A stretch of DNA of 25,492 nt from Tannerella sp. (GTDB taxonomy: Bacteria; Bacteroidota; Bacteroidia; Bacteroidales; Tannerellaceae), in assembly GCA_031279875.1 (NCBI GenBank), contig JAITHS010000120.1:1-25492 (forward strand), written 5' to 3'. Below, piece after piece: positions 1 to 8,673 of the stretch (its first letter is position 1; each line of letters begins with the position of its first letter). The notes beneath the pieces are model-generated. The model worked only from the letters and a program-made list of their open reading frames with translations. It had not been told where the DNA came from and ran no database searches. Made by a program: the position numbers and the translations under genes.

Positions 1-1620
1 GATGTTAACGCAAAGAAAATCGTTGAAACACCTATCCGCGTTTCCTTACAGCAACGTCCGGCGTCGCCCTACGAAGGCGAACAGGGACTGCGGATAATCA
101 CGAACAATATCCAACAATGGTTGCCGTCGCAAACGGCTATCATCATCTGCGATATGTGGGACAAACACTGGTGCGACGGGGCTACGGCTCGCGTGGCGGA
201 AATGGCGCCGCAACTTAACGAAGTGCTTAACATTGCCCGCGCAAAAGGGGTTAAAATCGTTCACGCACCGAGCGATTGCATTGATTATTACAAAGATTTC
301 AAAGGGCGCAAAGAGGCGGCAAAGTATCTCGACAAGAAACTTGCAGCGCTGGCTGCGGGCAACAAACTGCCTTCGGAAGAGGGCGCCGTATGGCCTGTTG
401 ACCAATCGGACGAAGGGTGCGAAGAGCCTGACTGCAAGCCGCACAGGGCGTGGAAGAAGCAGATCGATGCGCTCGAAGTTGCTGATAATGACCTTATCAG
501 CGATAACGGAGCTGAAATCGGATCTTATTTCAAAAAGAAAGGCATCAAAAACGTCATCCTCACAGGCGTACATACTAACATGTGCGTCATCGGGCGGTCG
601 TTCGGGCTGCGGGCAATGAAACGCATGGGAATGAACGTTGTGCTGATGCGCGACATGACCGACCTGATGTATAACCATCAAATGGCGCCGCGTGTAAATC
701 ATTTTTCGGGGCTCGACCTGATGATTGAGTATATCGAAACTTACGTGTGTCCGACAATCGTATCGACGGATTTCACCGATCGCAAACAGTTTGTTTTCAG
801 CGGCGACAAACGTCCGCGCGTAGCGTTTCTGACAGCCGAAAGCGAATATCGCGCCAACCAGCGACTGCCGGAGTTTGCTCACCAACTGACGCTCAAAGAC
901 ATACACTGCGATTTTGCGATCGGAATACCTATCATGAACGACGCCAAACCCGACGCCAACGCCGAAACAAAAGCCGAATATGCAGCTTACGGAATGCCTG
1001 TCGGCGGAACGGCTCTGACGGCAGCGCCAACACGTCATAACCTTGAAAACCTGCAAATTATTGACGACGCATCGCTGGCAGTGTTCTTCATTCGCCGTCG
1101 TGCGCTCGAACCGGAAAAGATGGCGAAAATAAAGGCTTATGTTGCAAGCGGACGTCCGGTAATCGGTATCCGTACGGCTTCACATTCGTTTGACGCCAAA
1201 GGCAATGTGCCGCGTTCGGGCGGCGGTATTGAGGCTGCGTCGGCAAGCGCTGCCGACATGATGGCACAATGGCCGGAGTTCGACCGAGATGTGTTTGGCG
1301 GCAACTATCAAGGGCATTACGGACATCTGAAAACGGGTACCGACGTGAAACTGACGCCCGGCATGGAAAATCACCCGCTACTGAAAGGCGTTACGCCTTA
1401 TAACAGTCCTAACTGGCTCTATCAAAACCGTCCGCTACGTACCGCAAAAGCACAAGTGCTGCTGATAGGAAGCAATCCGGGCGTCGCCGACGAACCCGTC
1501 GCATGGCTCAACGGCAATACGTTCTACACCTCGCTCGGACATTGGGACGATTGGAAATCGGAAAGCTTTCGCAATCTGATGTTCAACGCAGTAAACCATC
1601 TGTTAAAAATAACTAAATAA
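1..1620 (+). CDS. Isochorismatase-like hydrolase fused to ThuA-like domain (5' partial)
   Basis: The frame is open from base 1, so the gene begins left of the window; the TTG at 121 is an internal Leu codon. The N-terminal half is a cysteine-hydrolase (isochorismatase/nicotinamidase) fold: the acidic catalytic residue lies in CDMWD (Asp codon 151-153), and the nucleophile is Cys in HTNMCVIGR (codon 583-585). From about 810 a second domain resembles ThuA, the class-I-amidotransferase-like family found in sugar-utilisation operons, with VFFIRRRAL, GIRTASHSF, FGGNYQGHYGH and FYTSLGHWDDW. Stop is TAA at 1618-1620, and the next gene starts 6 bases later, so it is the first visible gene of a sugar operon. 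Reaction and substrate are not deducible. I see no signal peptide because the start is missing. Domain assignments are good; the role in sugar metabolism is inferred from ThuA and the neighbours. Confidence 0.85.
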   Translation, partial: DVNAKKIVETPIRVSLQQRPASPYEGEQGLRIITNNIQQWLPSQTAIIICDMWDKHWCDGATARVAEMAPQLNEVLNIARAKGVKIVHAPSDCIDYYKDFKGRKEAAKYLDKKLAALAAGNKLPSEEGAVWPVDQSDEGCEEPDCKPHRAWKKQIDALEVADNDLISDNGAEIGSYFKKKGIKNVILTGVHTNMCVIGRSFGLRAMKRMGMNVVLMRDMTDLMYNHQMAPRVNHFSGLDLMIEYIETYVCPTIVSTDFTDRKQFVFSGDKRPRVAFLTAESEYRANQRLPEFAHQLTLKDIHCDFAIGIPIMNDAKPDANAETKAEYAAYGMPVGGTALTAAPTRHNLENLQIIDDASLAVFFIRRRALEPEKMAKIKAYVASGRPVIGIRTASHSFDAKGNVPRSGGGIEAASASAADMMAQWPEFDRDVFGGNYQGHYGHLKTGTDVKLTPGMENHPLLKGVTPYNSPNWLYQNRPLRTAKAQVLLIGSNPGVADEPVAWLNGNTFYTSLGHWDDWKSESFRNLMFNAVNHLLKITK

Positions 1621-1626
1621 TAAATT

Positions 1627-2988
1627 ATGAACAGAAGACATTTTATTAAAAGTGGTATGTTAGCGTCGGTTAGCTACGCCGTCGGCGCTAACGCAGTGAT
1701 GAACGTTACCGCCTGCACGGGAGCAAACGACAAAATAGCCCTCGCGCTTATCGGATGCGGCGGACGCGGCTTGGGATGCATCATCAATTGCTGCAAAGTG
1801 AACGAAAACGTTGTAATAAAGACCGTTTGCGACGTCAACAAAACCAAACTCGCCAAAGCCGCCGCCGAAGTCGAAAAACAACTCGGCTACAAACCGGCGA
1901 CGTCCGACGAGATGAAGCAAGTATTTGACGATAAGGATATTGACGCCGTCTGGGTAGCCACTCCCGAACACTGGCACGTGCCGGCAACGATATGGGCTTG
2001 TCAGGCCGGCAAAGATGTTTATGTCGAGAAAAACCCGTCTATCAACATCTGGGAAGGCCGAAAGATGGTCGAAGCCGCTACCAAATACAAGCGCGTAGTG
2101 CAAGTCGGCTTCCAAAACCGTAGCGCGCCATACGGCTTCTCGGCACGAGAATATATCAGCAGCGGCAAACTCGGCAAAATAGTAACCGTAAAGTGTTACA
2201 ACATGCTTGGCGGCGGCAAATGCGGCGAAGCGCCCGAAACAGCCGTACCCGCATGGATAGACTGGGACAAGTGGCTTGGACCGGCGCCGATGCGCGGTTT
2301 CAGCCCTTCGATAGTTGACGAAAACGGACGCGGCGGCTGGAACAGTTATTGGGCTTACAGCGGCGGCTCGCTTGCCGACGACGCTTCGCATGTGATGGAT
2401 CTATGCCGCTTCGTTATCGGCGACCCGACAGCCCCACGCTCAATTTACGGCTGGGGCGGCAGCCATATCTTCGGTAGCTCGTGTGATACACCCGAATATC
2501 AGAGTATTGTGTATGATTTCGGCGATTTCTCGCTGACCTGCGACAACGGTAACGCGACCAACTACATGACAAAAACGCCCGGCGATATCCGCATGGACCC
2601 GACACGCTGGCCTAATTGGCGCAATAACTCTACCAGAACCGAAATATATGGCACAGAGGGACTTATGTATCTTGGTCGTCATGGCGGCGGCTGGCAAGTG
2701 TTAGGTAAAAACAACGAGATAGTGGCGCAGGAAGGCGGCGTATTCCCCGACAAAGAACATCAAATCAATTTCATCGAATGCCTGCGGTCGCGCAAACAGC
2801 CTAACGGCGACGTCGAACAGTGCCACCAGAGCGCCGTCCTTGTCCACCTCGGCAACATCGCTTACCGCGTCGGCAACAAACAGTTGTTTTACGACCCTGC
2901 AACCGAAAAATTCACCAACAGCGACGAAGCTAACATCATTGCTCGCGGCTCGTATCGCAAAGGCTACGAAGTGCCGGAGAAAGTATAA
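1627..2988 (+). CDS. Gfo/Idh/MocA-family oxidoreductase with Tat/lipoprotein signal
   Basis: A 453-residue NAD(P)-dependent sugar oxidoreductase. Residues 1-30 look like a Tat signal (RRHFIK at 3-8), ending in a possible lipobox V-T-A-C with Cys30, so the enzyme is probably exported folded with cofactor and may be lipid-anchored. The Rossmann glycine motif is GCGGRG (43-48). The usual EKP is E134-K135-N136 within a TPEHWH...GKDVYVEKN block, with Lys135 the expected catalytic residue. The C-terminal part contains DDASHVMDL and a GGGWQV...HQINFIECLRSRK stretch. Family members oxidise or reduce sugars and glycosides; some Bacteroidota members oxidise the C3 hydroxyl of glycosides, which would fit here but is not proven. 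The ATG is 6 bases after the previous stop. Its closest visible relative is the next gene. Confidence 0.9.
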   Translation: MNRRHFIKSGMLASVSYAVGANAVMNVTACTGANDKIALALIGCGGRGLGCIINCCKVNENVVIKTVCDVNKTKLAKAAAEVEKQLGYKPATSDEMKQVFDDKDIDAVWVATPEHWHVPATIWACQAGKDVYVEKNPSINIWEGRKMVEAATKYKRVVQVGFQNRSAPYGFSAREYISSGKLGKIVTVKCYNMLGGGKCGEAPETAVPAWIDWDKWLGPAPMRGFSPSIVDENGRGGWNSYWAYSGGSLADDASHVMDLCRFVIGDPTAPRSIYGWGGSHIFGSSCDTPEYQSIVYDFGDFSLTCDNGNATNYMTKTPGDIRMDPTRWPNWRNNSTRTEIYGTEGLMYLGRHGGGWQVLGKNNEIVAQEGGVFPDKEHQINFIECLRSRKQPNGDVEQCHQSAVLVHLGNIAYRVGNKQLFYDPATEKFTNSDEANIIARGSYRKGYEVPEKV

Positions 2989-3000
2989 AATTTAAAAAAA

Positions 3001-4239
3001 ATGGCTTATAATAAAGTAGTTCTTGCTTTGCTTGGCGCGGGAGGACGTGGCTCCCAAGTGATACTTAACATGTTACACTCATCCGATAAGGTTGAAGTTA
3101 AATACGTTTGCGACGTGGACGACACGCGCGGTGGCAGCGTCATTACGGAATTGGCTAAAATTCAAGGCTATGAGCCGAAACGTACCCGCGACATGCGCGA
3201 AACGTTTGCCGACAAAGATGTTGATGCTGTGGTGATTACGACGCCCGAACACTGGCATTCGTTGGCGACCGTTTGGGCTTGTAATGCAGGTAAGGACGTT
3301 TATGTTGAAAAAAACGTCTGCCTGTCGGCCGAAGAGGGGCGTCGGATGCTCGAAGCAGCGGAAAAAAACAAGTGTATCGTGCAGTGCGGCACCCAAAACC
3401 GCAGCGGCGACTATGCCTTTTCTGCCCGCGACTATATTGCCGACGGCAAATTGGGCGAGATTGTTACCGTCAAATCGTACTGCATGTTGCCCGGCACACG
3501 ACAGTGGGTTTTGAAACAGGATAGCCCTGTTCCCGAAGGACTTAACTGGGATATGTGGCTCGGCCCGGCGCCGTCGGTTCCATACAACGTATCGCGGCAC
3601 AAAGGGTGGTATGACTGGTGGGATTACTCTGGCGGCATCTCCATGTCGGGTGATGCTTCGCATGTGATTGACCTCGCACGAATGGCGCTTGGCGACCCGC
3701 CGCTGCCTCAAAACGTATTCTGTGCGGGAGGCAGAGTGATATTCGACGACAAACGCGAAATACCGGATAATCAGACCGTTGTGTTTGATATGGGAAAATA
3801 TGTCATCAGCCTCGAATCATCGCAGTTTGGTGATTATATGACCAAAACACCGCAAGAGATACGTTTCAGCGAGCGTTTTCCCGAATGGCGCAACAACGCG
3901 ACACGGACGGAGATTTACGGCACTAAGGGCGTGATGTTTCTCGGACGTCATGGCGGCGGCTGGCAGGTGTTCGGCGGCAAAGATTTCGGCGTCGTAGCCA
4001 AAGGCGTAGGTTATTTCCCCGACGAAGTGCATCACCGTAATTTCATCGACTGCATCCGCTCGCGCAAAATACCTAATGCGCCTCTGTTACAGGGAGTTAT
4101 GAGCGCTACAATGATAAACCTCGCCAATCTATCCTACCGTAGCGGCAAAAACCTCATCAACATTGACAGCGCTACCGGAGCAATTATCGGCAACGACAAC
4201 GCGGCACGGTTGGATATACGCAGTAACAGAATGGTTTAG
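3001..4239 (+). CDS. Gfo/Idh/MocA-family oxidoreductase, no signal peptide (paralogue of upstream gene)
   Basis: A 412-residue protein alignable along its whole length with the gene at 1627. It starts directly at the Rossmann strand with glycine motif GAGGRG (12-17), and it carries the same TPEHWH...AGKDVYVEKN block with E103-K104-N105 in place of EKP. It has no export signal, so it is expected to be cytoplasmic. Shared C-terminal blocks are GGGWQV and FIDCIRSRK. The paralogue's CHQSAVLVHL is here GVMSATMINL, so two histidines are replaced and substrate preference may differ. The start ATG follows an AT-rich leader 12 bases after the previous stop. The most likely origin is tandem duplication, followed by separation between compartments. 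The substrate is unknown. Confidence 0.9.
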   Translation: MAYNKVVLALLGAGGRGSQVILNMLHSSDKVEVKYVCDVDDTRGGSVITELAKIQGYEPKRTRDMRETFADKDVDAVVITTPEHWHSLATVWACNAGKDVYVEKNVCLSAEEGRRMLEAAEKNKCIVQCGTQNRSGDYAFSARDYIADGKLGEIVTVKSYCMLPGTRQWVLKQDSPVPEGLNWDMWLGPAPSVPYNVSRHKGWYDWWDYSGGISMSGDASHVIDLARMALGDPPLPQNVFCAGGRVIFDDKREIPDNQTVVFDMGKYVISLESSQFGDYMTKTPQEIRFSERFPEWRNNATRTEIYGTKGVMFLGRHGGGWQVFGGKDFGVVAKGVGYFPDEVHHRNFIDCIRSRKIPNAPLLQGVMSATMINLANLSYRSGKNLINIDSATGAIIGNDNAARLDIRSNRMV

Positions 4240-4261
4240 ATTATATTAACAGGTAAAATTA

Positions 4262-5002
4262 GTGAACAGAAAAAAGATATTTTCGCGGATAAAGAAGGCT
4301 TTCATCGGGTTGGTGATTGCAGGAACGGCAGGAGCGGCTTTCGTGCTGATACGTCAGTGGAATAAAGTGCTGATAGAGTTCGACATACATATCAATCGGC
4401 AGGCGATATACCTCTCGACATACGCCGAACCGCCGCAGTTCGCTATCTGGCTCGAAAACCCTAATAACGGTCGCAAGAAGCAGATTTTCGTAACCAAACG
4501 TGTCGGAATCGGCGACTGGGAAGGTAAAGCCGACGTGCCATCGGCTGTGCCTCAATGGGTTAAGGTGTTTCGCGACGGCAAACCGGACGAGGAGGATGAG
4601 ATAATCATATCGGGCGCTACGCCGAAAAGCGAAAATTTCCGCATCGACGCTGAAGTTTCGGGTGGTTCGGAGTGGATTTGTTGGATTGAAATGAACCTCG
4701 CAGGCGATTACAACGACTACTACCCGCAGTTTAACAGGCTGACGCATGAGGAAGACGAGTACGCCTGCGGACAGCCTGCGTTGTTGTATCGCGCTGATAT
4801 TAAGGCTGTTAAAGGCAGAGAGTTTAAGCCTGAAATCGAAGCAATGTCGCTCTGGGAGAACGGTATGACACGCCTCGCACCGTTAGATTCGACGATAACG
4901 TCCGCATACACGGTCTTCGACCGCATGAGTATCCGCATCGTAAAACCAAAATTCCGCATTATCAATCTCAAAAAGACTGATAATCAGGATGTATTAAATT
5001 AA
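4262..5002 (+). CDS. Membrane-anchored protein of unknown function in sugar operon
   Basis: A 246-residue protein. GTG at 4262 is the only reasonable start: an in-frame TAA lies at 4247-4249, and an AGG at 4251-4253 is suitably spaced. Residues 1-28 are a positive N-terminus (RKKIFSRIKK) followed by one hydrophobic segment (about 13-26), giving a signal anchor with an extracytoplasmic body. The body has a PQFAIWLENPNNG...KQIFVTKR...GDWEGK pattern and later DEIIISGATPKSENF, resembling small periplasmic proteins of the DUF2271-like kind that handle extracellular redox or sugar reactions. That similarity is from memory and weak. Two Cys residues (in WICWIE and EYACGQ) are visible. It lies 22 bases behind one oxidoreductase gene and 20 bases before the aldo/keto reductase, so it belongs to the operon. 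No function is claimed. Confidence 0.75.
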   Translation: MNRKKIFSRIKKAFIGLVIAGTAGAAFVLIRQWNKVLIEFDIHINRQAIYLSTYAEPPQFAIWLENPNNGRKKQIFVTKRVGIGDWEGKADVPSAVPQWVKVFRDGKPDEEDEIIISGATPKSENFRIDAEVSGGSEWICWIEMNLAGDYNDYYPQFNRLTHEEDEYACGQPALLYRADIKAVKGREFKPEIEAMSLWENGMTRLAPLDSTITSAYTVFDRMSIRIVKPKFRIINLKKTDNQDVLN

Positions 5003-5022
5003 CAAAAATTAACAAAACTACA

Positions 5023-6069
5023 ATGAAAAAGAAACAATTAGGAAAGTCGGACATTTACGTTACCGCGATGACTGTTGGCTGCTGGACATTCGGCGGCGGC
5101 GAGTATTGGGGTGAACAGCCGCAAAGGGACGTCAACGAAGTGGTGAACGTTGCGCTTGATATGGGCGTCAATACGTTTGACACAGCAGAAGTTTATAACA
5201 ACGGCGCAAGCGAAACATCTCTCGGTAAGGCACTTAAAGGTCGTCGCAACGAGGCTGTCGTTATCTCGAAAATCAGCCCGTCGAATTGTCATAACGTGCG
5301 CGAACATTGCATCGCAAGCCTCCGTCGGCTCGGAACAGACTATCTTGACGTTTATATGTTGCATTGGCCGATTAACAAACTGTCGGTTGAGCATTTTACC
5401 GCCGACAGCAGCCTCATAACCGCCCCGCCGACTGTGGAAGAAGCTTTTACGCAACTCGAAGCGCTTAAACGTGAGGGACTTATACGCTCTGTCGGCATCA
5501 GTAATTTCGGCGTCAAACAGATGACCGAAGTATTGACTGCGGGCATACATCCCGACGTGAACGAAATTACTTATAATATTGTATCGCGTGCGATTGAAGC
5601 CGAAATAGCGCCTTTTTGTATGACGCACAATATCAGTATTATAGGCTCGATGGGATTGATGCAGGGATTGCTGACAGGTAAGTACAAAACCCCAGCTGAC
5701 GTGCCTCCGCATCAGGCTCATTCGCGACATTTTGCACAGGATAGCGGCAAAGGCACTTCGCGCCATAATGAAGCGGGAGCAGAAAAAGAAATCTTTGAAA
5801 CGGTTGATGCTCTGCGTAATATATCATCCGAACAGCATCTCTCCATATCTCAACTTGCGATAGCGTGGATGCTGAAAAAGCCGTTTATTGCTTCGGCTCT
5901 TGTCGGTTCACGCAATATTAATCAGCTGAAAACCAATATCGAAGCCTGTACTGCGGAAATTTCCGACGCAACGGAAGCGCTGATCGACCGCCTCTCGCAA
6001 CCTGTCCTCGACATACTCGGCAATAACCCCGATTACTATGAACATTCGTCCAAATCCCGCATTTATTAA
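5023..6069 (+). CDS. Aldo/keto reductase
   Basis: A 348-residue (beta/alpha)8 NAD(P)H-dependent oxidoreductase. The AKR catalytic tetrad is complete: Asp53 and Tyr58 (TFDTAEVYNNG), Lys83 (VISK) and His114 (DVYMLHWP). Other family marks are the N-terminal LGKSDIYVTAMTVGCWTFGGG and the cofactor-end stretch ALVGSRNINQL. Family members reduce aldehydes or ketones or oxidise aldoses; D-threo-aldose (L-fucose) dehydrogenases are among them, which is interesting next to FucU and FucP, but the sequence alone does not fix the substrate. It has no signal peptide and is expected to be cytoplasmic. It sits 17 bases before fucU in the same operon. Confidence 0.93.
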   Translation: MKKKQLGKSDIYVTAMTVGCWTFGGGEYWGEQPQRDVNEVVNVALDMGVNTFDTAEVYNNGASETSLGKALKGRRNEAVVISKISPSNCHNVREHCIASLRRLGTDYLDVYMLHWPINKLSVEHFTADSSLITAPPTVEEAFTQLEALKREGLIRSVGISNFGVKQMTEVLTAGIHPDVNEITYNIVSRAIEAEIAPFCMTHNISIIGSMGLMQGLLTGKYKTPADVPPHQAHSRHFAQDSGKGTSRHNEAGAEKEIFETVDALRNISSEQHLSISQLAIAWMLKKPFIASALVGSRNINQLKTNIEACTAEISDATEALIDRLSQPVLDILGNNPDYYEHSSKSRIY

Positions 6070-6086
6070 TTTTTAAATTAAATATT

Positions 6087-6509
6087 ATGTTAAAAGGTAT
6101 TAGTGGAATTATTTCGCCTGACCTGCTGAAAAATCTTGCAGAGATGGGTCATGGCGATGAAATCGTGTTCGGCGACAGCAATTTTCCTGCCGCTACAAAT
6201 GCTCAACGCCTTATACGCGCTGACGGTCATACAATTACGGATTTGCTGCAAGCTATCTTGCCGTTGTTTCCGCTTGATTATGCAGTGGACTACACGGCGA
6301 TACTGATGAAATACGCAGGCGATGACGAGCCGAAAGTATGGAGCCGCTATCGAGAGATCCTCGCGCAGTTTCCCGACGGCAACAAGCAACTGCTCTTGCT
6401 TCCGAGGTTCGACTTCTACGAGCGTGCGCGGCAAGCGTATTGCATCGTCGCCACAAGCGAATCCGAAGCGTATGCAAATCTGATTATCACAAAAGGCGTA
6501 GTTAGATGA
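6087..6509 (+). CDS. fucU: L-fucose mutarotase (RbsD/FucU family)
   Basis: A 140-residue protein of normal length for FucU, which interconverts the alpha and beta anomers of L-fucose in the cytoplasm. Family marks are the opening MLKGISGIISPDLLKNLAEM, the GHGDEIVFGD block with His22 (the expected catalytic residue), PLDYAVDYTAIL, and the C-terminal PRFDFYERARQAYCIVAT...YANLIITKG. The YERAxxAY and YxNxIxxKG features favour FucU over the ribose pyranase RbsD. The stop overlaps the start of the next gene (ATGA at 6506-6509), indicating translational coupling. It is the strongest clue that the operon handles L-fucose or a stereochemically similar sugar such as L-galactose. Confidence 0.9.
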   Translation: MLKGISGIISPDLLKNLAEMGHGDEIVFGDSNFPAATNAQRLIRADGHTITDLLQAILPLFPLDYAVDYTAILMKYAGDDEPKVWSRYREILAQFPDGNKQLLLLPRFDFYERARQAYCIVATSESEAYANLIITKGVVR

Positions 6510-7537
6510 AAGCATTAGTTTTAGACGACTACAACAAGTTGGTTTACAGAGACATGCCTGATCCGCAACCAAATGTCGGCGAAGTGCTGGTTCGTGTGAA
6601 AGCCTGCGGCATCTGCGGCAGCGACGTTCACGGGATGGACGGCAGCACCGGACGTCGCCAACCGCCTCTCATCATGGGACACGAAGCGTCGGGCGAGATT
6701 GTCGGCGTCGGACAGGGCGTTACACGCTGGAAAGCAGGCGACCGCGTTACGTTCGACTCAACAGTCTATCCGTTAGACGATTGGTTCACGTTGCATGGGC
6801 GTTACAACCTCAGCGAAGGGCGCGAGGTAATAGGCGTTTCGCCGGTAGAATACAAGCGGCACGGCGCTTTTGCGGAATATCTGACCGTGCCGCAGCACAT
6901 CCTCTACCGCATACCCGAAAGCGTCGGTTACGAGCAGGCGGCGATGGTAGAACCGGCGGCTGTGGCTGCACATGCGGTTAAGTTGTCGGGCATTCAGGTG
7001 GGCGACAGCGCGATTGTCTTTGGTTGCGGAATGATAGGTACATTCATAATCAGCATGTTAAAGACGGCAGGAGCAACGCAGGTCATAGCCGTTGATATTG
7101 ACGGCGGGAAACTCAAAACGGCGAAAAACTACGGCGCATCGCTTACCGTCAACTCCGCAGAGCAGGACGTAACGGCGATAGTAAAGCAACACACCAAAGG
7201 ACGCGGTGCAGACTTCGGTTTCGAGGCTATAGGCATCTCTTCGACGGTCAATGCTATGATCGACACGTTAAGAAAAGGCGCAACGGCAGTGTTAGTCGGA
7301 AACATTACGCCTAAAATTGAGTTCCCTTTGCAGAAAATCGTAACGCAAGAGATTAAAATTCAAGGTAGTTGTGCCATCAACGGCGAGTATGAGATGGTTC
7401 TTGACATGATTGCCGGCGGCACGTTGAACGTTGACGACATGATTTCGGCCGTCGCGCCGTTGAGCGAAGGCGCCGAATGGTTCCGTCGTCTCTATAATCG
7501 CGAAAGTAATCTTAATAAAGTTATACTTGTACCATGA
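6506..7537 (+). CDS. Zinc-dependent medium-chain alcohol/polyol dehydrogenase lacking the structural-zinc cysteines
   Basis: A 343-residue MDR-family dehydrogenase. Catalytic zinc ligands are present: Cys37 (CGICGSD), His59-Glu60 (MGHEASGE) and Glu149 (MVEPAAV). The nucleotide fold shows GCGMIG (173-178) and an acidic residue (Asp197 in AVDID) that favours NAD+. The lobe that normally holds four Cys for a structural zinc (about 85-112) instead reads YPLDDWFTLHGRYNLSEG, with no Cys. Members oxidise sugar alcohols or aldoses (sorbitol, threonine, galactitol and similar). The start ATG overlaps the fucU stop, and its stop overlaps the start of the next gene (ATGA at 7534-7537). It is a candidate for the fucose-like sugar dehydrogenase step, by context only. 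Confidence 0.93.
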   Translation: MKALVLDDYNKLVYRDMPDPQPNVGEVLVRVKACGICGSDVHGMDGSTGRRQPPLIMGHEASGEIVGVGQGVTRWKAGDRVTFDSTVYPLDDWFTLHGRYNLSEGREVIGVSPVEYKRHGAFAEYLTVPQHILYRIPESVGYEQAAMVEPAAVAAHAVKLSGIQVGDSAIVFGCGMIGTFIISMLKTAGATQVIAVDIDGGKLKTAKNYGASLTVNSAEQDVTAIVKQHTKGRGADFGFEAIGISSTVNAMIDTLRKGATAVLVGNITPKIEFPLQKIVTQEIKIQGSCAINGEYEMVLDMIAGGTLNVDDMISAVAPLSEGAEWFRRLYNRESNLNKVILVP

Positions 7538-8673
7538 AGTCGTCATACAAAAATATTGCAATTATAGGATGCGGCAAAGTAGCACATCTTCATGCTAAAG
7601 CAGTTGAAAATCTGCACAATGCGAAGTTAGCGGCAGTATGGAGTCGGACTAAAGAATCGGCGGAAAGATTTGCCGCGCTTTATGGTGCGAAGCCTTACGA
7701 CGAGATTGAAACAATGATTGACGACAGTAAAATTGACCTCGTAATAGTCTGCAATCCTCATCCCTTTCACTGCGAAGTAACCGTCAAAGCGGCACAAGCC
7801 GGTTCCAATGTGCTTGTAGAAAAGCCGCTTGCGTCAACGTTGGAAGATTGTGACAAGATGATTGAAGCTTGTCGCAAGGCAGGTGTACGGCTCGGTGTTG
7901 TCAGCCAGCGCCGCTGGTACGCTCCGGTTCAGCGCATACGCCGCGCTATCGACGAGGGCAAGATAGGCACACCTCTGCTCGGCACGGTCAACATGCTCGG
8001 CTGGCGCGACAAAGCCTACTATGATTCAGACCCGTGGCGCGGAACATGGGATATGGAAGGCGGCGGCGTGCTTGTCAACCAAGCCCCGCACCAGCTTGAT
8101 ATTCTGCTGTGGATGATGGGTGACATCGACGAAGTTTACGGCGTTCAACGCAATCTCAATCATCCCTATATTGAGGTCGAGGATACGGCGGTGGCTGTCG
8201 TCAAGTTTAAGAACGGCGGCGTCGGCAACATCATAGTCAGTAATTCCGAGAAACCGGGCATATTCGGTAAGGTACATATACACGGTTCCAACGGTGCCTC
8301 GGCAGGCGTGCAGACCGACGGAGGAGCGATGTTCATAGCCGGTATGTCGTCGGTACTCGAACCGCCGGTCAATGACCTTTGGACTATTTCCGGTGAAGAA
8401 ACGATGTTGAGCGAGTGGGTGCGTCAAGACAGCGAACTGTTTAACAGCATCGACCCGACGGTTTATTACATGGAACGTCAAATTGAAGACTACCTGAATG
8501 CTTTGGATAATGGTCATGAGCCGCTTGTTACGGGCGAAGCAGGTCGCAAGACCGTCGAACTCTTCACGGCAATCTATCGCTCAACCCGCGACAACATGCC
8601 GATAAAATTTCCGCTCAAACCGGAATACGACAGAAAAGATATGGACGGAAGAATTATAAATAATGGAAAATAA
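7534..8673 (+). CDS. Gfo/Idh/MocA-family oxidoreductase (classical EKP type)
   Basis: A 379-residue cytoplasmic NAD(P)-dependent oxidoreductase from a different subfamily than the two at 1627 and 3001: it has the classical E96-K97-P98 motif (VLVEKPLAS), the Rossmann motif GCGKVA (12-17) and no signal peptide. A later NQAPHQLDILLWMMG segment carries the His/Asp pair typical of the family active site. Relatives act on myo-inositol, glucose-fructose, 1,5-anhydrofructose and other sugars. It is coupled to the preceding dehydrogenase by an ATGA overlap, and its last 11 bases overlap the permease gene. This places it in the same pathway; its substrate is unknown. Confidence 0.92.
   Translation: MKSSYKNIAIIGCGKVAHLHAKAVENLHNAKLAAVWSRTKESAERFAALYGAKPYDEIETMIDDSKIDLVIVCNPHPFHCEVTVKAAQAGSNVLVEKPLASTLEDCDKMIEACRKAGVRLGVVSQRRWYAPVQRIRRAIDEGKIGTPLLGTVNMLGWRDKAYYDSDPWRGTWDMEGGGVLVNQAPHQLDILLWMMGDIDEVYGVQRNLNHPYIEVEDTAVAVVKFKNGGVGNIIVSNSEKPGIFGKVHIHGSNGASAGVQTDGGAMFIAGMSSVLEPPVNDLWTISGEETMLSEWVRQDSELFNSIDPTVYYMERQIEDYLNALDNGHEPLVTGEAGRKTVELFTAIYRSTRDNMPIKFPLKPEYDRKDMDGRIINNGK

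Noticed and set aside
46..1056. Long antisense frame of 336 residues
   Set aside because: Mirror of the GC-biased codons of the hydrolase/ThuA gene; no family motifs. The same applies to 1660-2391, 3079-3711, 5038-5766 and 14315-14941.
121..1620. TTG at 121 as the start of the first gene
   Set aside because: The same frame is open to base 1 and upstream residues continue the hydrolase fold; the true start lies outside the window.
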